Positions 10,576-18,744 of a stretch of DNA of 64,000 nt are shown piece by piece. A model generated the notes under the pieces. That model did no database searches, was not told the origin of the DNA, and saw only the letters and a program-made list of their open reading frames with translations. Each line of letters opens with the position of its first letter. The first letter of the stretch is position 1. This DNA comes from Verrucomicrobiota bacterium (lineage in GTDB: Bacteria > Verrucomicrobiota > Verrucomicrobiia > Opitutales > Opitutaceae): the NCBI GenBank assembly GCA_023428905.1, contig JAEYWP010000004.1:496001-560000 (forward strand). The letters run 5' to 3'. Position numbers and translations under genes: made by a program.

Positions 10576-10604
10576 AAACAATCTTTGCGTGGGGTTTCTG
10601 TCAA
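10576..10604 (-). promoter_or_regulatory. Possible sigma70 promoter for mreB
   Basis: A perfect -35 box TTGACA (minus strand, 10604-10599) lies about 65 bases upstream of the mreB ATG. The -10 region at 16-18 bases spacing (ATTGTTTT) matches TATAAT poorly, so only the -35 element is well supported. Confidence 0.3.
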
Positions 10605-10724
10605 AGAGTAAAAGCCCCTGGACCGAATCGCCCACCGCGCGAACCATCCGCGCCGTGAGCGGTCGGCAAAAGGCAGCTTGACCGGGTCCCCGCCTTTGCC
10701 CCGTCTCGCACGACTGCCCCCCTG

Positions 10725-13040
10725 ATGCACGGCATCGATTTCATTCAAGACTTCGCCCTGATCCTGCTGGTTGCGGGCGCGCTCGGCTGGATTTGCCACC
10801 GGCTCGGTCTGTCAGTCCTGGTCGGATACCTGACGGCCGGGATGCTGGTGGGGCCGTTTTCGGGACCCTTCGCCCTCGTGACCAACGTGGTTCGGGTGGA
10901 GACACTTGCCCAGGTGGGGCTCGTATTTTTGATGTTCTCGATCGGGTTGCGCCTCAGCCTGCGCAAACTCCGCCGCCTCGGGTTTTCGCTCCTCCTGGGG
11001 GTGCTGGTTTCCTGCGCGGTGGTTTATTACCTGACGCGTGTGCTGGGCATCGCGCTGGGCTGGTCGAGCCGCGAGTGCCTGTTTCTGGCCGCCATCCTCA
11101 TGGTCTCGTCGTCAGCCATCGTCGGTAAGGTCCTGCACGATACGGGCCGCACCCACGAGCGGGTGGGTCAGCTGGCGCTGGGGGTGTGCACGGTCGAGGA
11201 CGTCGTCGCCGTGGTGATGCTGACGCTCCTGAATTCGATCGTTCAGTTTGACGGTCAGGCGCGGGCGACGTTTGGCGAGACGTTGGGGGTGTTTGGGGCC
11301 TTTGTCGCCGTGGCGGTGATTGGCGGGCTCCTGCTGGTGCCGCTCTTGCTGCGACGGATGAGCCGCAGCGCAGGGGAGGAACTTCAGACGGTGGTGATCA
11401 CGGCGATCCTCTTTGGCCTGGCGGCCCTGGCTCAGGTCGCGGGTTATTCGCTCGCCCTCGGCGCCTTCCTGCTCGGCACCATTGTCTCGGAGACACCCCA
11501 CCGTCCCCAGGTGGACCGGGTGTTCGAAGGCATGCGGGATGTGTTTATGGCGGTGTTCTTTGTCGCGATGGGCATGCAGCTCGACCCGCGGGTGCTGCTC
11601 AGTTCGGGCTGGCTGGTGGTGGGGCTCGCCGCCTTCACCCTGGTCGCGCGGACCTTTGCGGTCACGCTCGGCCTTTCGTTTGTGGGTACGAGTGTGAAGG
11701 AGTCGCTCCGGGTTGGACTCACGGTGACAACCATCGGGGAGTTTTCCTTCATCATCGCCCAACTGGACCCGGACGGCGGGGTGATTCCCCGTTCCCTCTT
11801 TCACCTCGCGGTGGGTGTGTCTCTCCTCACCTCCCTTTGTGCGCCGTTCCTCGCACGCCATTCAGCGACCATCAGTGCGTCAGTCCTGGAGTTTCGCCCC
11901 CAGTGGCTGCGCATGCTGCACACGGAGTATTACGGCTGGCTCGAGTCCTTGAAGCTCCGGGGCAAGCGCAACATGGTCTGGCAGCTGAGCCGCAAACGGC
12001 TCCTCCAGATCTCCATCGAGATGCTGTTTGTCACCGGCCTCCTGGTGTTTTCCGAGCGGCTGCACGACCTCGTGCAGCAGGCGCTGGGGCGGGACTGGCT
12101 CTTCACCAACGGCCCGGCGATTCTCTTTTGGTCGGGCATGACGGTGGTGGTGCTGGCGCCGCTGGTCGCGATCTGGCGCAACACGTCCGCCTTGTGCCTG
12201 TTTTTCGCGCAGGTGATCACCAGCGGGAACGCGCGGGCCAAAAAGCTCCGCCCCGGCATCGAGTTGGTTTTCAAGACCGTGGCCGGGGTCAGCCTTTATA
12301 TCTGGCTTGCGACCGTGGCACCGATGACGGCCGGGGGCCGCTGGCTCCTGGTGGCCAGCGTGCTGGTGGGACTCGTCGCCCTGTTTTTTTTCAAGCGGCG
12401 GCTGGTGTTCTGGCACAGCGAACTCGAGGTGGGCCTTCAGGATGTGATCGCCGGCGGGCGGCAACTTTCCGCCGATACCCATGCACCCTGGCTTCGGCCC
12501 GAGGCGTCCTGGGACCTCGGGGTGAGCGAATGCGTCCTTCCGGATCTGGCGGACTGCCAGGGGACGCGCATCATGGACCTCGAACTGCGGTCCCGCTTCG
12601 GCTGCACCATCGTCGGGATCGGGCGCCAGGGCTACCTCATCGCCCTGCCGGTGCCGGAAACCGTCCTGTATCCACGCGACAAGGTGTTGCTGATGGGGAC
12701 CGCGCCGCAGGTTGAGGCGGGCAAGCGTGTGCTCACGGCGGTGTCCGGCCAGTCGCCGGCACAGAGCGATTTCGAGGAGGTCCGCATGGAACTGCTCGAT
12801 GTCCCGCCGGGAAGTCGGGCCGCCGGACAGACGCTCAAGAACCTGTCACCATCCCAGCACTACCGTATCCAGGTCGCAGGGATCAATCGCGCGGGGCTGC
12901 GGATTCTCAACCCGTCGGGGGAGGAGACGATCGTTGCGGGTGACCAGTTGTTGATCCTGGGGACGCCCGATCAGATCGCCGAATTCCAGGATTGGGTGGG
13001 GGACGTGCCGGAGCCCGGATTAAACCGCGCGGCGGGCTGA
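10725..13040 (+). CDS. CPA2 cation:proton antiporter with tandem RCK_C (TrkA-C) domains
   Basis: Kef/YbaL-type monovalent cation/proton antiporter of the inner membrane, probably for K+ or Na+ efflux. The 771-residue protein has an N-terminal Na+/H+ exchanger domain of about 12 membrane helices (1-390; for example GWICHRLGLSVLVGYLTAGM), a further hydrophobic block with about four helices (430-570), then two RCK_C domains in tandem (about 600-670 and 682-765; the second contains LKNLSPSQHYRIQVAGINRAG). No nucleotide-binding RCK_N/TrkA_N Rossmann domain is visible between them, unlike KefB/KefC. RCK_C domains bind c-di-AMP in some K+ transporters, which matters because a likely c-di-AMP synthase is encoded at 18745. 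Divergent from mreB. Confidence 0.88.
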   Translation: MHGIDFIQDFALILLVAGALGWICHRLGLSVLVGYLTAGMLVGPFSGPFALVTNVVRVETLAQVGLVFLMFSIGLRLSLRKLRRLGFSLLLGVLVSCAVVYYLTRVLGIALGWSSRECLFLAAILMVSSSAIVGKVLHDTGRTHERVGQLALGVCTVEDVVAVVMLTLLNSIVQFDGQARATFGETLGVFGAFVAVAVIGGLLLVPLLLRRMSRSAGEELQTVVITAILFGLAALAQVAGYSLALGAFLLGTIVSETPHRPQVDRVFEGMRDVFMAVFFVAMGMQLDPRVLLSSGWLVVGLAAFTLVARTFAVTLGLSFVGTSVKESLRVGLTVTTIGEFSFIIAQLDPDGGVIPRSLFHLAVGVSLLTSLCAPFLARHSATISASVLEFRPQWLRMLHTEYYGWLESLKLRGKRNMVWQLSRKRLLQISIEMLFVTGLLVFSERLHDLVQQALGRDWLFTNGPAILFWSGMTVVVLAPLVAIWRNTSALCLFFAQVITSGNARAKKLRPGIELVFKTVAGVSLYIWLATVAPMTAGGRWLLVASVLVGLVALFFFKRRLVFWHSELEVGLQDVIAGGRQLSADTHAPWLRPEASWDLGVSECVLPDLADCQGTRIMDLELRSRFGCTIVGIGRQGYLIALPVPETVLYPRDKVLLMGTAPQVEAGKRVLTAVSGQSPAQSDFEEVRMELLDVPPGSRAAGQTLKNLSPSQHYRIQVAGINRAGLRILNPSGEETIVAGDQLLILGTPDQIAEFQDWVGDVPEPGLNRAAG

Positions 13041-13044
13041 CGGC

Positions 13045-13082
13045 CAAAAAAAGACGCGCTCCCCAAGGGGGAAAGCGCGTCT
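13045..13082 (-). terminator. Rho-independent terminator of tatA
   Basis: Read on the minus strand: a 9-bp stem AGACGCGCT...AGCGCGTCT around a short loop, followed by a run of seven T. It lies 20 bases after the tatA stop codon and just after the convergent antiporter stop, so the hairpin may serve both, but the T-run favours the minus strand. Confidence 0.85.
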
Positions 13083-13101
13083 CAAAGGGGAGGGGAATCC
13101 G

Positions 13102-13335
13102 TTATTTGGAGACCGTCTTGGTGGTTTCCTTCGAAACTTCGGCCTTGGTCTCCGGCTTCTCCTCGGTGTCCTCGTTGGACGCCTTTTTGAACTCGCGGAT
13201 CGATTGTCCGAGACCGCGTGCGAGGCTCGGCAGCTTTGCACCTCCGAAGATGAGCAGAATCGCAAAGACGATCAGCACGAGTTCGGTCGTGCCGAGTCCG
13301 AAGACTGCGAGAGGGAGATCGAGGAGGCTGTTCAT
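13102..13335 (-). CDS. tatA: Sec-independent translocase subunit TatA
   Basis: Pore-forming subunit of the twin-arginine translocase, exporting folded proteins. The 77-residue protein shows the TatA plan: a short N-terminal membrane helix (GTTELVLIVFAILLIFGGAKLP), the hinge, an amphipathic helix with the conserved FGGAKLPSLARGLGQSIREFKK stretch (given here in two parts: FGGAKLPSLA and RGLGQSIREFKK), and a Lys/Glu-rich tail. No tatB or tatC is in this window. It is downstream of rpoD on the same strand (gap 75 bases) and ends at a strong terminator. Confidence 0.93.
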   Translation of the reverse strand: MNSLLDLPLAVFGLGTTELVLIVFAILLIFGGAKLPSLARGLGQSIREFKKASNEDTEEKPETKAEVSKETTKTVSK

Positions 13336-13410
13336 GGAGGGAAGCTAGGCGGAAGGCCGGGAGAGTAAAGGTGGATTCGGTGAACGGCGCGGTGCCGGTG
13401 GACCGCCTGG

Positions 13411-15207
13411 TCAGGGCTTTTGAGGGCCTGGGCCACGCAGCGACACCTGCTTCAGCAGGTTCTGTGCATTGTCGAGCTGCTCCGCGTCAAAAAATCCGTG
13501 GAGCTGCCGAATACGCGTCGGGTGACGCATTTTGCGGAGGGCCTTGGCCTCGATCTGGCGGATACGCTCGCGGGTCACCTTGAACTGTTTTCCCACCTCC
13601 TCGAGGGTGCGGCTGTAACCGTCGATCAACCCGAAACGGAGGGAAAGCACGCGGCGTTCGCGTTCCGTGAGGGAATCGAGCACATCGATGATCTTTTCCC
13701 GTAGGAGCGAGAAGGCGGTCATGTCGTACGGATTCTCCGCCGATTTGTCCTCAATGAAGTCGCCAAAGCTCGTGTCGTCGCCGTCACCCACCGGGGACTG
13801 AAGCGAGATCGGCTGCTGGGCCATCTTCATGATCTGCTGCACCCGCTCGACCGGCAGGTTCATCTCATCGGCCACCTCCTCCGGGGTCGGCTCGTGGCCG
13901 TACTCCTGCAGCAGCTGCTTTTGCACCTGCATGACCTTGTTGAGGGTTTCGATCATGTGCACCGGGATGCGGATCGTCCGGGCCTGATCCGCGATCGATC
14001 GCGTGATGGCCTGGCGGATCCACCAGGTAGCATAGGTGGAGAACTTATAGCCCCGGCGGTACTCAAACTTTTCGACCGCTTTCATCAGACCCATGTTGCC
14101 CTCCTGAATCAGGTCCAGGAAGGAGAGGCCGCGATTGGTGTATTTCTTCGCGATGGAGATCACGAGACGGAGGTTGGCCTCGACCATTTCGGTCTTCGCC
14201 TTGTGGGCCTCGCGGATGTGCACGTTGGACTGGCGCACCACCTCCAGCAGCTGGGCCGGGTTGATGCGCTGCTCGTTCTCCATCTGGCGGAAACGCTGCT
14301 GGATCGACTTGGTGTCGATCGCCGCGTCCTTCTTCGTTTTCGGGTGCTTGGCGCGGTCGAGCTGCTCGTTGAGCTGCTCAATCTCCGTGAGGACGGGCCG
14401 GATCTGCTCCAGGTACTCCTCATACACCTTCAGTTTAAAGAAGAACTTGCCGAAGTTGGCCTTTTGCGCGCCCTCCCGCTTCTTGAACTTTGAAAGCGCC
14501 TTTTTCTTCGCGGCCTCGTCCTTGGCCTTGGCGAACTCCTCCCACGCCTCCAGCAGCCCCTGCTCGCCCTCCTGCGTCACCTCCACGAGCTTGGGCAGGT
14601 TCTTGAAATACGCCTCCCGGCTATCGATCTTCTTGTCGATGACGATCCGGTCGAAGCGCTCCTCCCGGTTGAGCAGCTTGGCTCCGAGTTGGGCGATGTA
14701 GCGGCCCACAATCGACGCCTCGAACAAGGCCTCCTGAGCCTTTAGCTCGGCGGTCTCGATGCGTTTGGAAATCTCAACTTCCTGTTCGCGGGTCAGCAGC
14801 GGCACTTGGCCCATCTGCTTGAGGTACATGCGGACGGGGTCGTCCAGAATGTCATGCTGCGAGGAGCGGGACTCCTCTTCTTCCGCTTCCTCCTGCCGCT
14901 GCTTGTAATCCTCCACCTGCTCCGGCTCGAGGATCTCGATCTCGAGATTTTGCAGAATCGAAAGAACGTTATCGATCTCCTCCTGGTTCTCGACCGATTC
15001 CGGCAGCGCCTCGTTGATGTCGTCGAAGGTCAGGTAACCCTGTTCTTTCGAAAGACGGATCAGGTAGCGGATCTTTTCGTTGATTCCGCCCGCCGGAATC
15101 TCGGCCCCTGGCTGCCCCTCCGCGGTCGCTGCATGCGTCTGTTCAATCGCAGCTTCCACTGCTTCGGATTGGGCTTCGGTATCGGCGGACTTGGCTTTGC
15201 GCGGCAT
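13411..15207 (-). CDS. rpoD: Primary RNA polymerase sigma factor (sigma70)
   Basis: Housekeeping sigma factor. Seen in 598 residues: region 1.1 (KIRYLIRLSKEQGYLTFDD), region 1.2 (DPVRMYLKQMGQVPLLTREQ), a long non-conserved region, region 2 (NLRLVISIAKKYTNRGLSF, LIQEGNMGLMKAVEKFEYRR, FSTYATWWIRQAITR), region 3 and region 4.2 (TRERIRQIEAKALRKMRHP). ATG at 15207 is preferred; an in-frame TTG at 15219 could add four residues. It begins 21 bases after the dnaG stop, so dnaG and rpoD form the classical macromolecular-synthesis pair; rpsU is not adjacent. Confidence 0.97.
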   Translation of the reverse strand: MPRKAKSADTEAQSEAVEAAIEQTHAATAEGQPGAEIPAGGINEKIRYLIRLSKEQGYLTFDDINEALPESVENQEEIDNVLSILQNLEIEILEPEQVEDYKQRQEEAEEEESRSSQHDILDDPVRMYLKQMGQVPLLTREQEVEISKRIETAELKAQEALFEASIVGRYIAQLGAKLLNREERFDRIVIDKKIDSREAYFKNLPKLVEVTQEGEQGLLEAWEEFAKAKDEAAKKKALSKFKKREGAQKANFGKFFFKLKVYEEYLEQIRPVLTEIEQLNEQLDRAKHPKTKKDAAIDTKSIQQRFRQMENEQRINPAQLLEVVRQSNVHIREAHKAKTEMVEANLRLVISIAKKYTNRGLSFLDLIQEGNMGLMKAVEKFEYRRGYKFSTYATWWIRQAITRSIADQARTIRIPVHMIETLNKVMQVQKQLLQEYGHEPTPEEVADEMNLPVERVQQIMKMAQQPISLQSPVGDGDDTSFGDFIEDKSAENPYDMTAFSLLREKIIDVLDSLTERERRVLSLRFGLIDGYSRTLEEVGKQFKVTRERIRQIEAKALRKMRHPTRIRQLHGFFDAEQLDNAQNLLKQVSLRGPGPQKP

Positions 15208-15228
15208 GGTTTGTGACAAAAAAAAGGG

Positions 15229-17103
15229 TCAGACAGCGACGGACAACCCCACTGGAGTCCGTAGCTGCTGCTGGAGTTTCGTGCGTTCTTTTATCAGAGA
15301 AATTGCGTCGAGATTACTGTCCGCCGCGTGGGTGGCTAAAGCAAGTTCTATTTGGCGCAGGCGGGGTTCCAGAGATCGGGCTCGCAGTTGTCGAAGTCCC
15401 TCGCTCGCCACCTTTACCGGATCCTCCAACTGAGGATCTTCGAATAAAAGGGACGCGACCAACGCCTTTTCCTCCGGCGTCTCGAGCAGCTCGTCCACGT
15501 GGGTTCGGCCCGGCCAGGCATCCTGTTCAAACTCGCTCAGAATGCGATTCAGCACAGCCCCTGCGAGGCAGCCTGAGTCAATCCACTCGTGGGGCAGGGC
15601 CAGGCTGAGGGGTTTTCCCAAATGCTCGTAATGCAGACACAGCAGAAGTAAATGGTATTCAGGTCGTTCTGTATCGCGGGGGGCGGACGACTGCACGATC
15701 CGTACCCCGGCGCTCGAGGTGGCTTCGGCAGCCGTGGTGGGCGCGCCGGCGCGCTGCTGGCGGCGGCGGAACTGGTCAAAGTCTTTCTGCAGGCTGGCGA
15801 CGGGAAGGCGGAAGAGGCGGGCCGCCTCAGTGAGGAACTCCGTCCGGGTGATTTCTGACTCCACGGGGGCGATAATCTCAAAAAGTGTGTGGCAGGCGCG
15901 GGATTTTTGCTCCGCAGACGCCCGGTCCGGCGCAGGGAGCAGGCTGTGGCAGGCAAAGGTGATGCCCGTGACCGCTTGGGCACGCAGCTCTTCGTAGGCG
16001 GTGGCCCCTTTTTTGAGGAAGAGCAGGTCCGGATCGATCTTTTGATCTGATCCCGTGCCGAGGTACCGCACCTCCAGTCCTGCTTTGAGGGCCATAGGCA
16101 GGAAGCGCAGGGCGGCTTTTTGGCCTGCGCTGTCGCTGTCGAAAAAACAGTCTACCTGCGGGTGATACCGTCGCATCAGCAGAAGCTGGCTATCGGTAAT
16201 GGCAGTGCCCTGGGGCGCGATGGCGGTTTTGATACCCACGCTCCAGCAGCGCATGGCGTCGAGTTGCCCTTCCACGAGGAGGAAGGGATGCCCCTCGCTG
16301 GCGGCGGCGCGGGCCCGGTCGAGGTTAAAGAGCAGGTGCCCCTTGGTGAAGATCGGGGTCTCGGGCGAATTGACGTATTTTGCCTCGCGCGCCGGATCGT
16401 CGACGGGTGTCAGGTCTGTCTGACGGGCCGTAAACGCAACCACCCGCCCCTGGTGGTCCCGGATGGGAATCATCAGCCGACCGCGGAAGCGCGGGCGGAG
16501 GGCGCTCGCGGTAAGGAGGGCGCCCTCCCGGATAAAAAACAAACCCGACTGACGAATCGCGTCTTCGGAGAAGCGTCGTTTGAGAACCACGGCGCCCAGG
16601 CCGTCCGCGGGATCGGCTGCGCCGACCTTAAATTCCTCCGCCAGGGAGAGCGAAAACGTTCGGGCGGTTTCCCAGTACCGCCGCATAAAATCTCCCGTCG
16701 GGCTGCGCGCCAGGAAGGCCTGGTGATAATGCTCTGCGGCCAGTTCGTGCAGATCGAAGAGCTCCTTGCGCAGAGAGCGTTCTTCGTGGGTCGGACCGGC
16801 GCCGTCCTCATACTCGATGGCAAAGCCGAAGCGCTGGCCAAGCGCTTCCACGGCTTCCACGAAGGAGAGCTGCTCCGTGTCCTGGACGAAGCGAATCACG
16901 TCGCCGGCCTTGCCGCAGCCGAAGCACTTGTAGAAGCCTTTGTCGGAATCGACGTGAAACGAGGGCGTCTTCTCGTTGTGGAAGGGGCACAGGCCCTTAA
17001 AGCGTGTGCCGGCCTTCTTCAAGGCGACCACCCGCGATACGACATCGACAACGTTCACCCTGACTTTCAGGTCGCGAACGCAGGTGGGCTTAATGGCGGG
17101 CAT
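15229..17103 (-). CDS. dnaG: DNA primase
   Basis: Makes RNA primers at the replication fork. Seen in 624 residues: N-terminal CHC2 zinc finger with C39, H42, C60 and C63 (CPFH and CFGC), the RNA-polymerase/TOPRIM core (FLLVEGQLDAMRCWSVG, then CFFDSDSAGQKAALR for the acidic metal site), and a weakly conserved C-terminal helicase-interaction part. Length is normal. The ATG at 17103 places the zinc finger correctly. Upstream operon neighbour is absent because the next gene is divergent. Confidence 0.96.
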   Translation of the reverse strand: MPAIKPTCVRDLKVRVNVVDVVSRVVALKKAGTRFKGLCPFHNEKTPSFHVDSDKGFYKCFGCGKAGDVIRFVQDTEQLSFVEAVEALGQRFGFAIEYEDGAGPTHEERSLRKELFDLHELAAEHYHQAFLARSPTGDFMRRYWETARTFSLSLAEEFKVGAADPADGLGAVVLKRRFSEDAIRQSGLFFIREGALLTASALRPRFRGRLMIPIRDHQGRVVAFTARQTDLTPVDDPAREAKYVNSPETPIFTKGHLLFNLDRARAAASEGHPFLLVEGQLDAMRCWSVGIKTAIAPQGTAITDSQLLLMRRYHPQVDCFFDSDSAGQKAALRFLPMALKAGLEVRYLGTGSDQKIDPDLLFLKKGATAYEELRAQAVTGITFACHSLLPAPDRASAEQKSRACHTLFEIIAPVESEITRTEFLTEAARLFRLPVASLQKDFDQFRRRQQRAGAPTTAAEATSSAGVRIVQSSAPRDTERPEYHLLLLCLHYEHLGKPLSLALPHEWIDSGCLAGAVLNRILSEFEQDAWPGRTHVDELLETPEEKALVASLLFEDPQLEDPVKVASEGLRQLRARSLEPRLRQIELALATHAADSNLDAISLIKERTKLQQQLRTPVGLSVAV

Positions 17104-17140
17104 GGAACGGCGGGACGCCGGGTATCGAGTGAAGTTTGCA

Positions 17141-17167
17141 CTTTTAAGTCTGGGCGGGGTCTGTCAA
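17141..17167 (-). promoter_or_regulatory. Possible promoter of dnaG-rpoD
   Basis: A perfect TTGACA -35 box (minus strand, 17167-17162) is followed after 14-15 bases by TTAAAAG, an acceptable -10 but with short spacing. It lies about 40 bases upstream of the dnaG ATG in the divergent intergenic region 17104-17216. Confidence 0.35.
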
Positions 17168-17216
17168 GTACGCCGGGTCCGTGCCCGCGCGCACGTCACA
17201 CTCTGTAGTTTTCTTC

Positions 17217-18260
17217 ATGCACTCCTTCTTTCGCGCACCCATCCTGGTCGCGTCTTTCCTCACGCTCGCCGCTGCGTGCTTTTGCCCTTCTGCGTCTGCG
17301 GCCGATTCCGGGACAACCCCCATTTTCGAGGCGCGCCTCTCGAGCTTTGATGAAGCGGCTTACGCCGCTCAGGTGGAGGCGCTGCTCGTTCGGTTCGAAA
17401 AGACCACCGGGCGTGCCCTGCAACCGGGACCGAAAGGGAAGGTGGGGCTGAAGATTTATTCCGACTCAGGTGCCGGACTCGCGACGCCGGTCCCCCTGGT
17501 CAAGGCGCTGATCGCGGCCCTGGAGCGCCGCGGCTTTGCACCCCAGGGTATCTTCCTGGTCGGCCTCAACCAACTGCGGTTGCGCATGACCGGCTACCTG
17601 CCCTCGCTCGTCTCCGGCGAAACCCCCTTCAAGGGCTACTCGGTGTACGTGCTCGAATCCGGCAAGTTTTACGATCCGGTGTGGTTTTACGACAGCCCGC
17701 TGCCATCGCGCTTCGATCCGATTTTTGCGGAAAAGAGCGTCGAGGGCATCGACGGCAACACCACGGTCGAGCAGGACCGCAAAAGCTTCCTGGCGACCCC
17801 GCTCTTCCTTGATGCGGATTTTTGGATCAACCTGCCGGTTTACACCGACCACCCGACCTTGGGCGTGAATGGCGCGCTGGTGAACGCAACCCTCTGGAAT
17901 GCCAGCAACACGGCCCGTTTCTTCCGCAGCCCGGCCAATGCACCTGCCGCCGTGGCGGAAATGAGCGCGATCCCCGAGTTGCGTCAGACGTGGGCCTTCA
18001 CCCTCGCGAGCCTTGAACGTTACCAGTACATCGGCGGGCCGTATTTTAACTCTCTCTACACGGTCTCCGAGCCCTTGCTCTGGTTGAGCACGGATCCGGT
18101 GGGCTTGGACGCCATGATGCTCGAGAAAATCAACCAGTGGCGGATGCGCACGGGCTTTCGTTTTGTCTCCGAGGAGATTCGAACGCTGGACTTCGCGGAA
18201 CAGCTTGGGGTCGGCTCGCAAAAGGCGGATGCCACACGCCTCGTTCGGGTGGGGGAATAA
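17217..18260 (+). CDS. Exported DUF362-like protein
   Basis: Probable exported protein of unknown function. From the ATG at 17217 (347 residues) there is a signal peptide (FFRAPILVASFLTLAAACF...ASA). The rest resembles DUF362 proteins: GLKIYSDSGAGLATPVPLVK, the middle motif DADFWINLPVYTDHPTLGVNG followed by ALVNATLW, and a late STDPVGLDAMMLEKIN. No ferredoxin cysteines, which accompany DUF362 in some proteins, are present. It is divergent from dnaG and is followed after 77 bases by nuoA. Confidence 0.6.
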   Translation: MHSFFRAPILVASFLTLAAACFCPSASAADSGTTPIFEARLSSFDEAAYAAQVEALLVRFEKTTGRALQPGPKGKVGLKIYSDSGAGLATPVPLVKALIAALERRGFAPQGIFLVGLNQLRLRMTGYLPSLVSGETPFKGYSVYVLESGKFYDPVWFYDSPLPSRFDPIFAEKSVEGIDGNTTVEQDRKSFLATPLFLDADFWINLPVYTDHPTLGVNGALVNATLWNASNTARFFRSPANAPAAVAEMSAIPELRQTWAFTLASLERYQYIGGPYFNSLYTVSEPLLWLSTDPVGLDAMMLEKINQWRMRTGFRFVSEEIRTLDFAEQLGVGSQKADATRLVRVGE

Positions 18261-18337
18261 CCGGAGGTCAGGCGGGGGGCGGAAAGTGTAAATTCACCTT
18301 GTCTCAGGTGGATTCCTCCCCCCATTTCTTGGTCAAC

Positions 18338-18712
18338 ATGTCCTCTGCAGCGTACTTACCAATCCTGATCCAGCTGATTCTCGCCACGGTGGTGGCTGGC
18401 GTGGTGATCGGCGCGAGTCATCTCGCCGGACAGCGCGCGAAGAAGAACGCGATCAAGGACACGCCGTATGAGTGCGGAGTGAAGCCGGACGGCGTGGTGC
18501 ACACGCGCTTCTCGGTGAAGTTCTATGTGACGGCGATGTTGTTCATCCTCTTCGACATCGAGGTTGTTTTCCTCATCCCGTGGGCGTTTGTGTACCGCGA
18601 GTTTCTCGCCCAGAACATCGCTATCTTTACGCCCGTTATGGTCTTTATCGGGCTTCTCGTTCTGGGCCTGATCTATGAAGTGAAGAAGGGTGCCCTCACC
18701 TGGGAGAAGTGA
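18338..18712 (+). CDS. nuoA: NADH-quinone oxidoreductase subunit A, isolated
   Basis: Small membrane subunit of respiratory complex I. The 124-residue protein has three membrane helices (LIQLILATVVAGVVIGA, VTAMLFILFDIEVVFLIPWA, FTPVMVFIGLLVLGLIYEV) and the diagnostic YECGVKPDG loop and FILFDIEVVF motif. ATG 18338 gives the normal N-terminus. No nuoB or other complex I gene follows: the next gene, 32 bases on, encodes an EIIA/DisA_N fusion. Either nuoA has been separated from a nuo operon elsewhere or it is an extra copy. Confidence 0.93.
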   Translation: MSSAAYLPILIQLILATVVAGVVIGASHLAGQRAKKNAIKDTPYECGVKPDGVVHTRFSVKFYVTAMLFILFDIEVVFLIPWAFVYREFLAQNIAIFTPVMVFIGLLVLGLIYEVKKGALTWEK

Positions 18713-18744
18713 TCCGTTGCGGCTAAACCGGTAGTTGTACTTCG

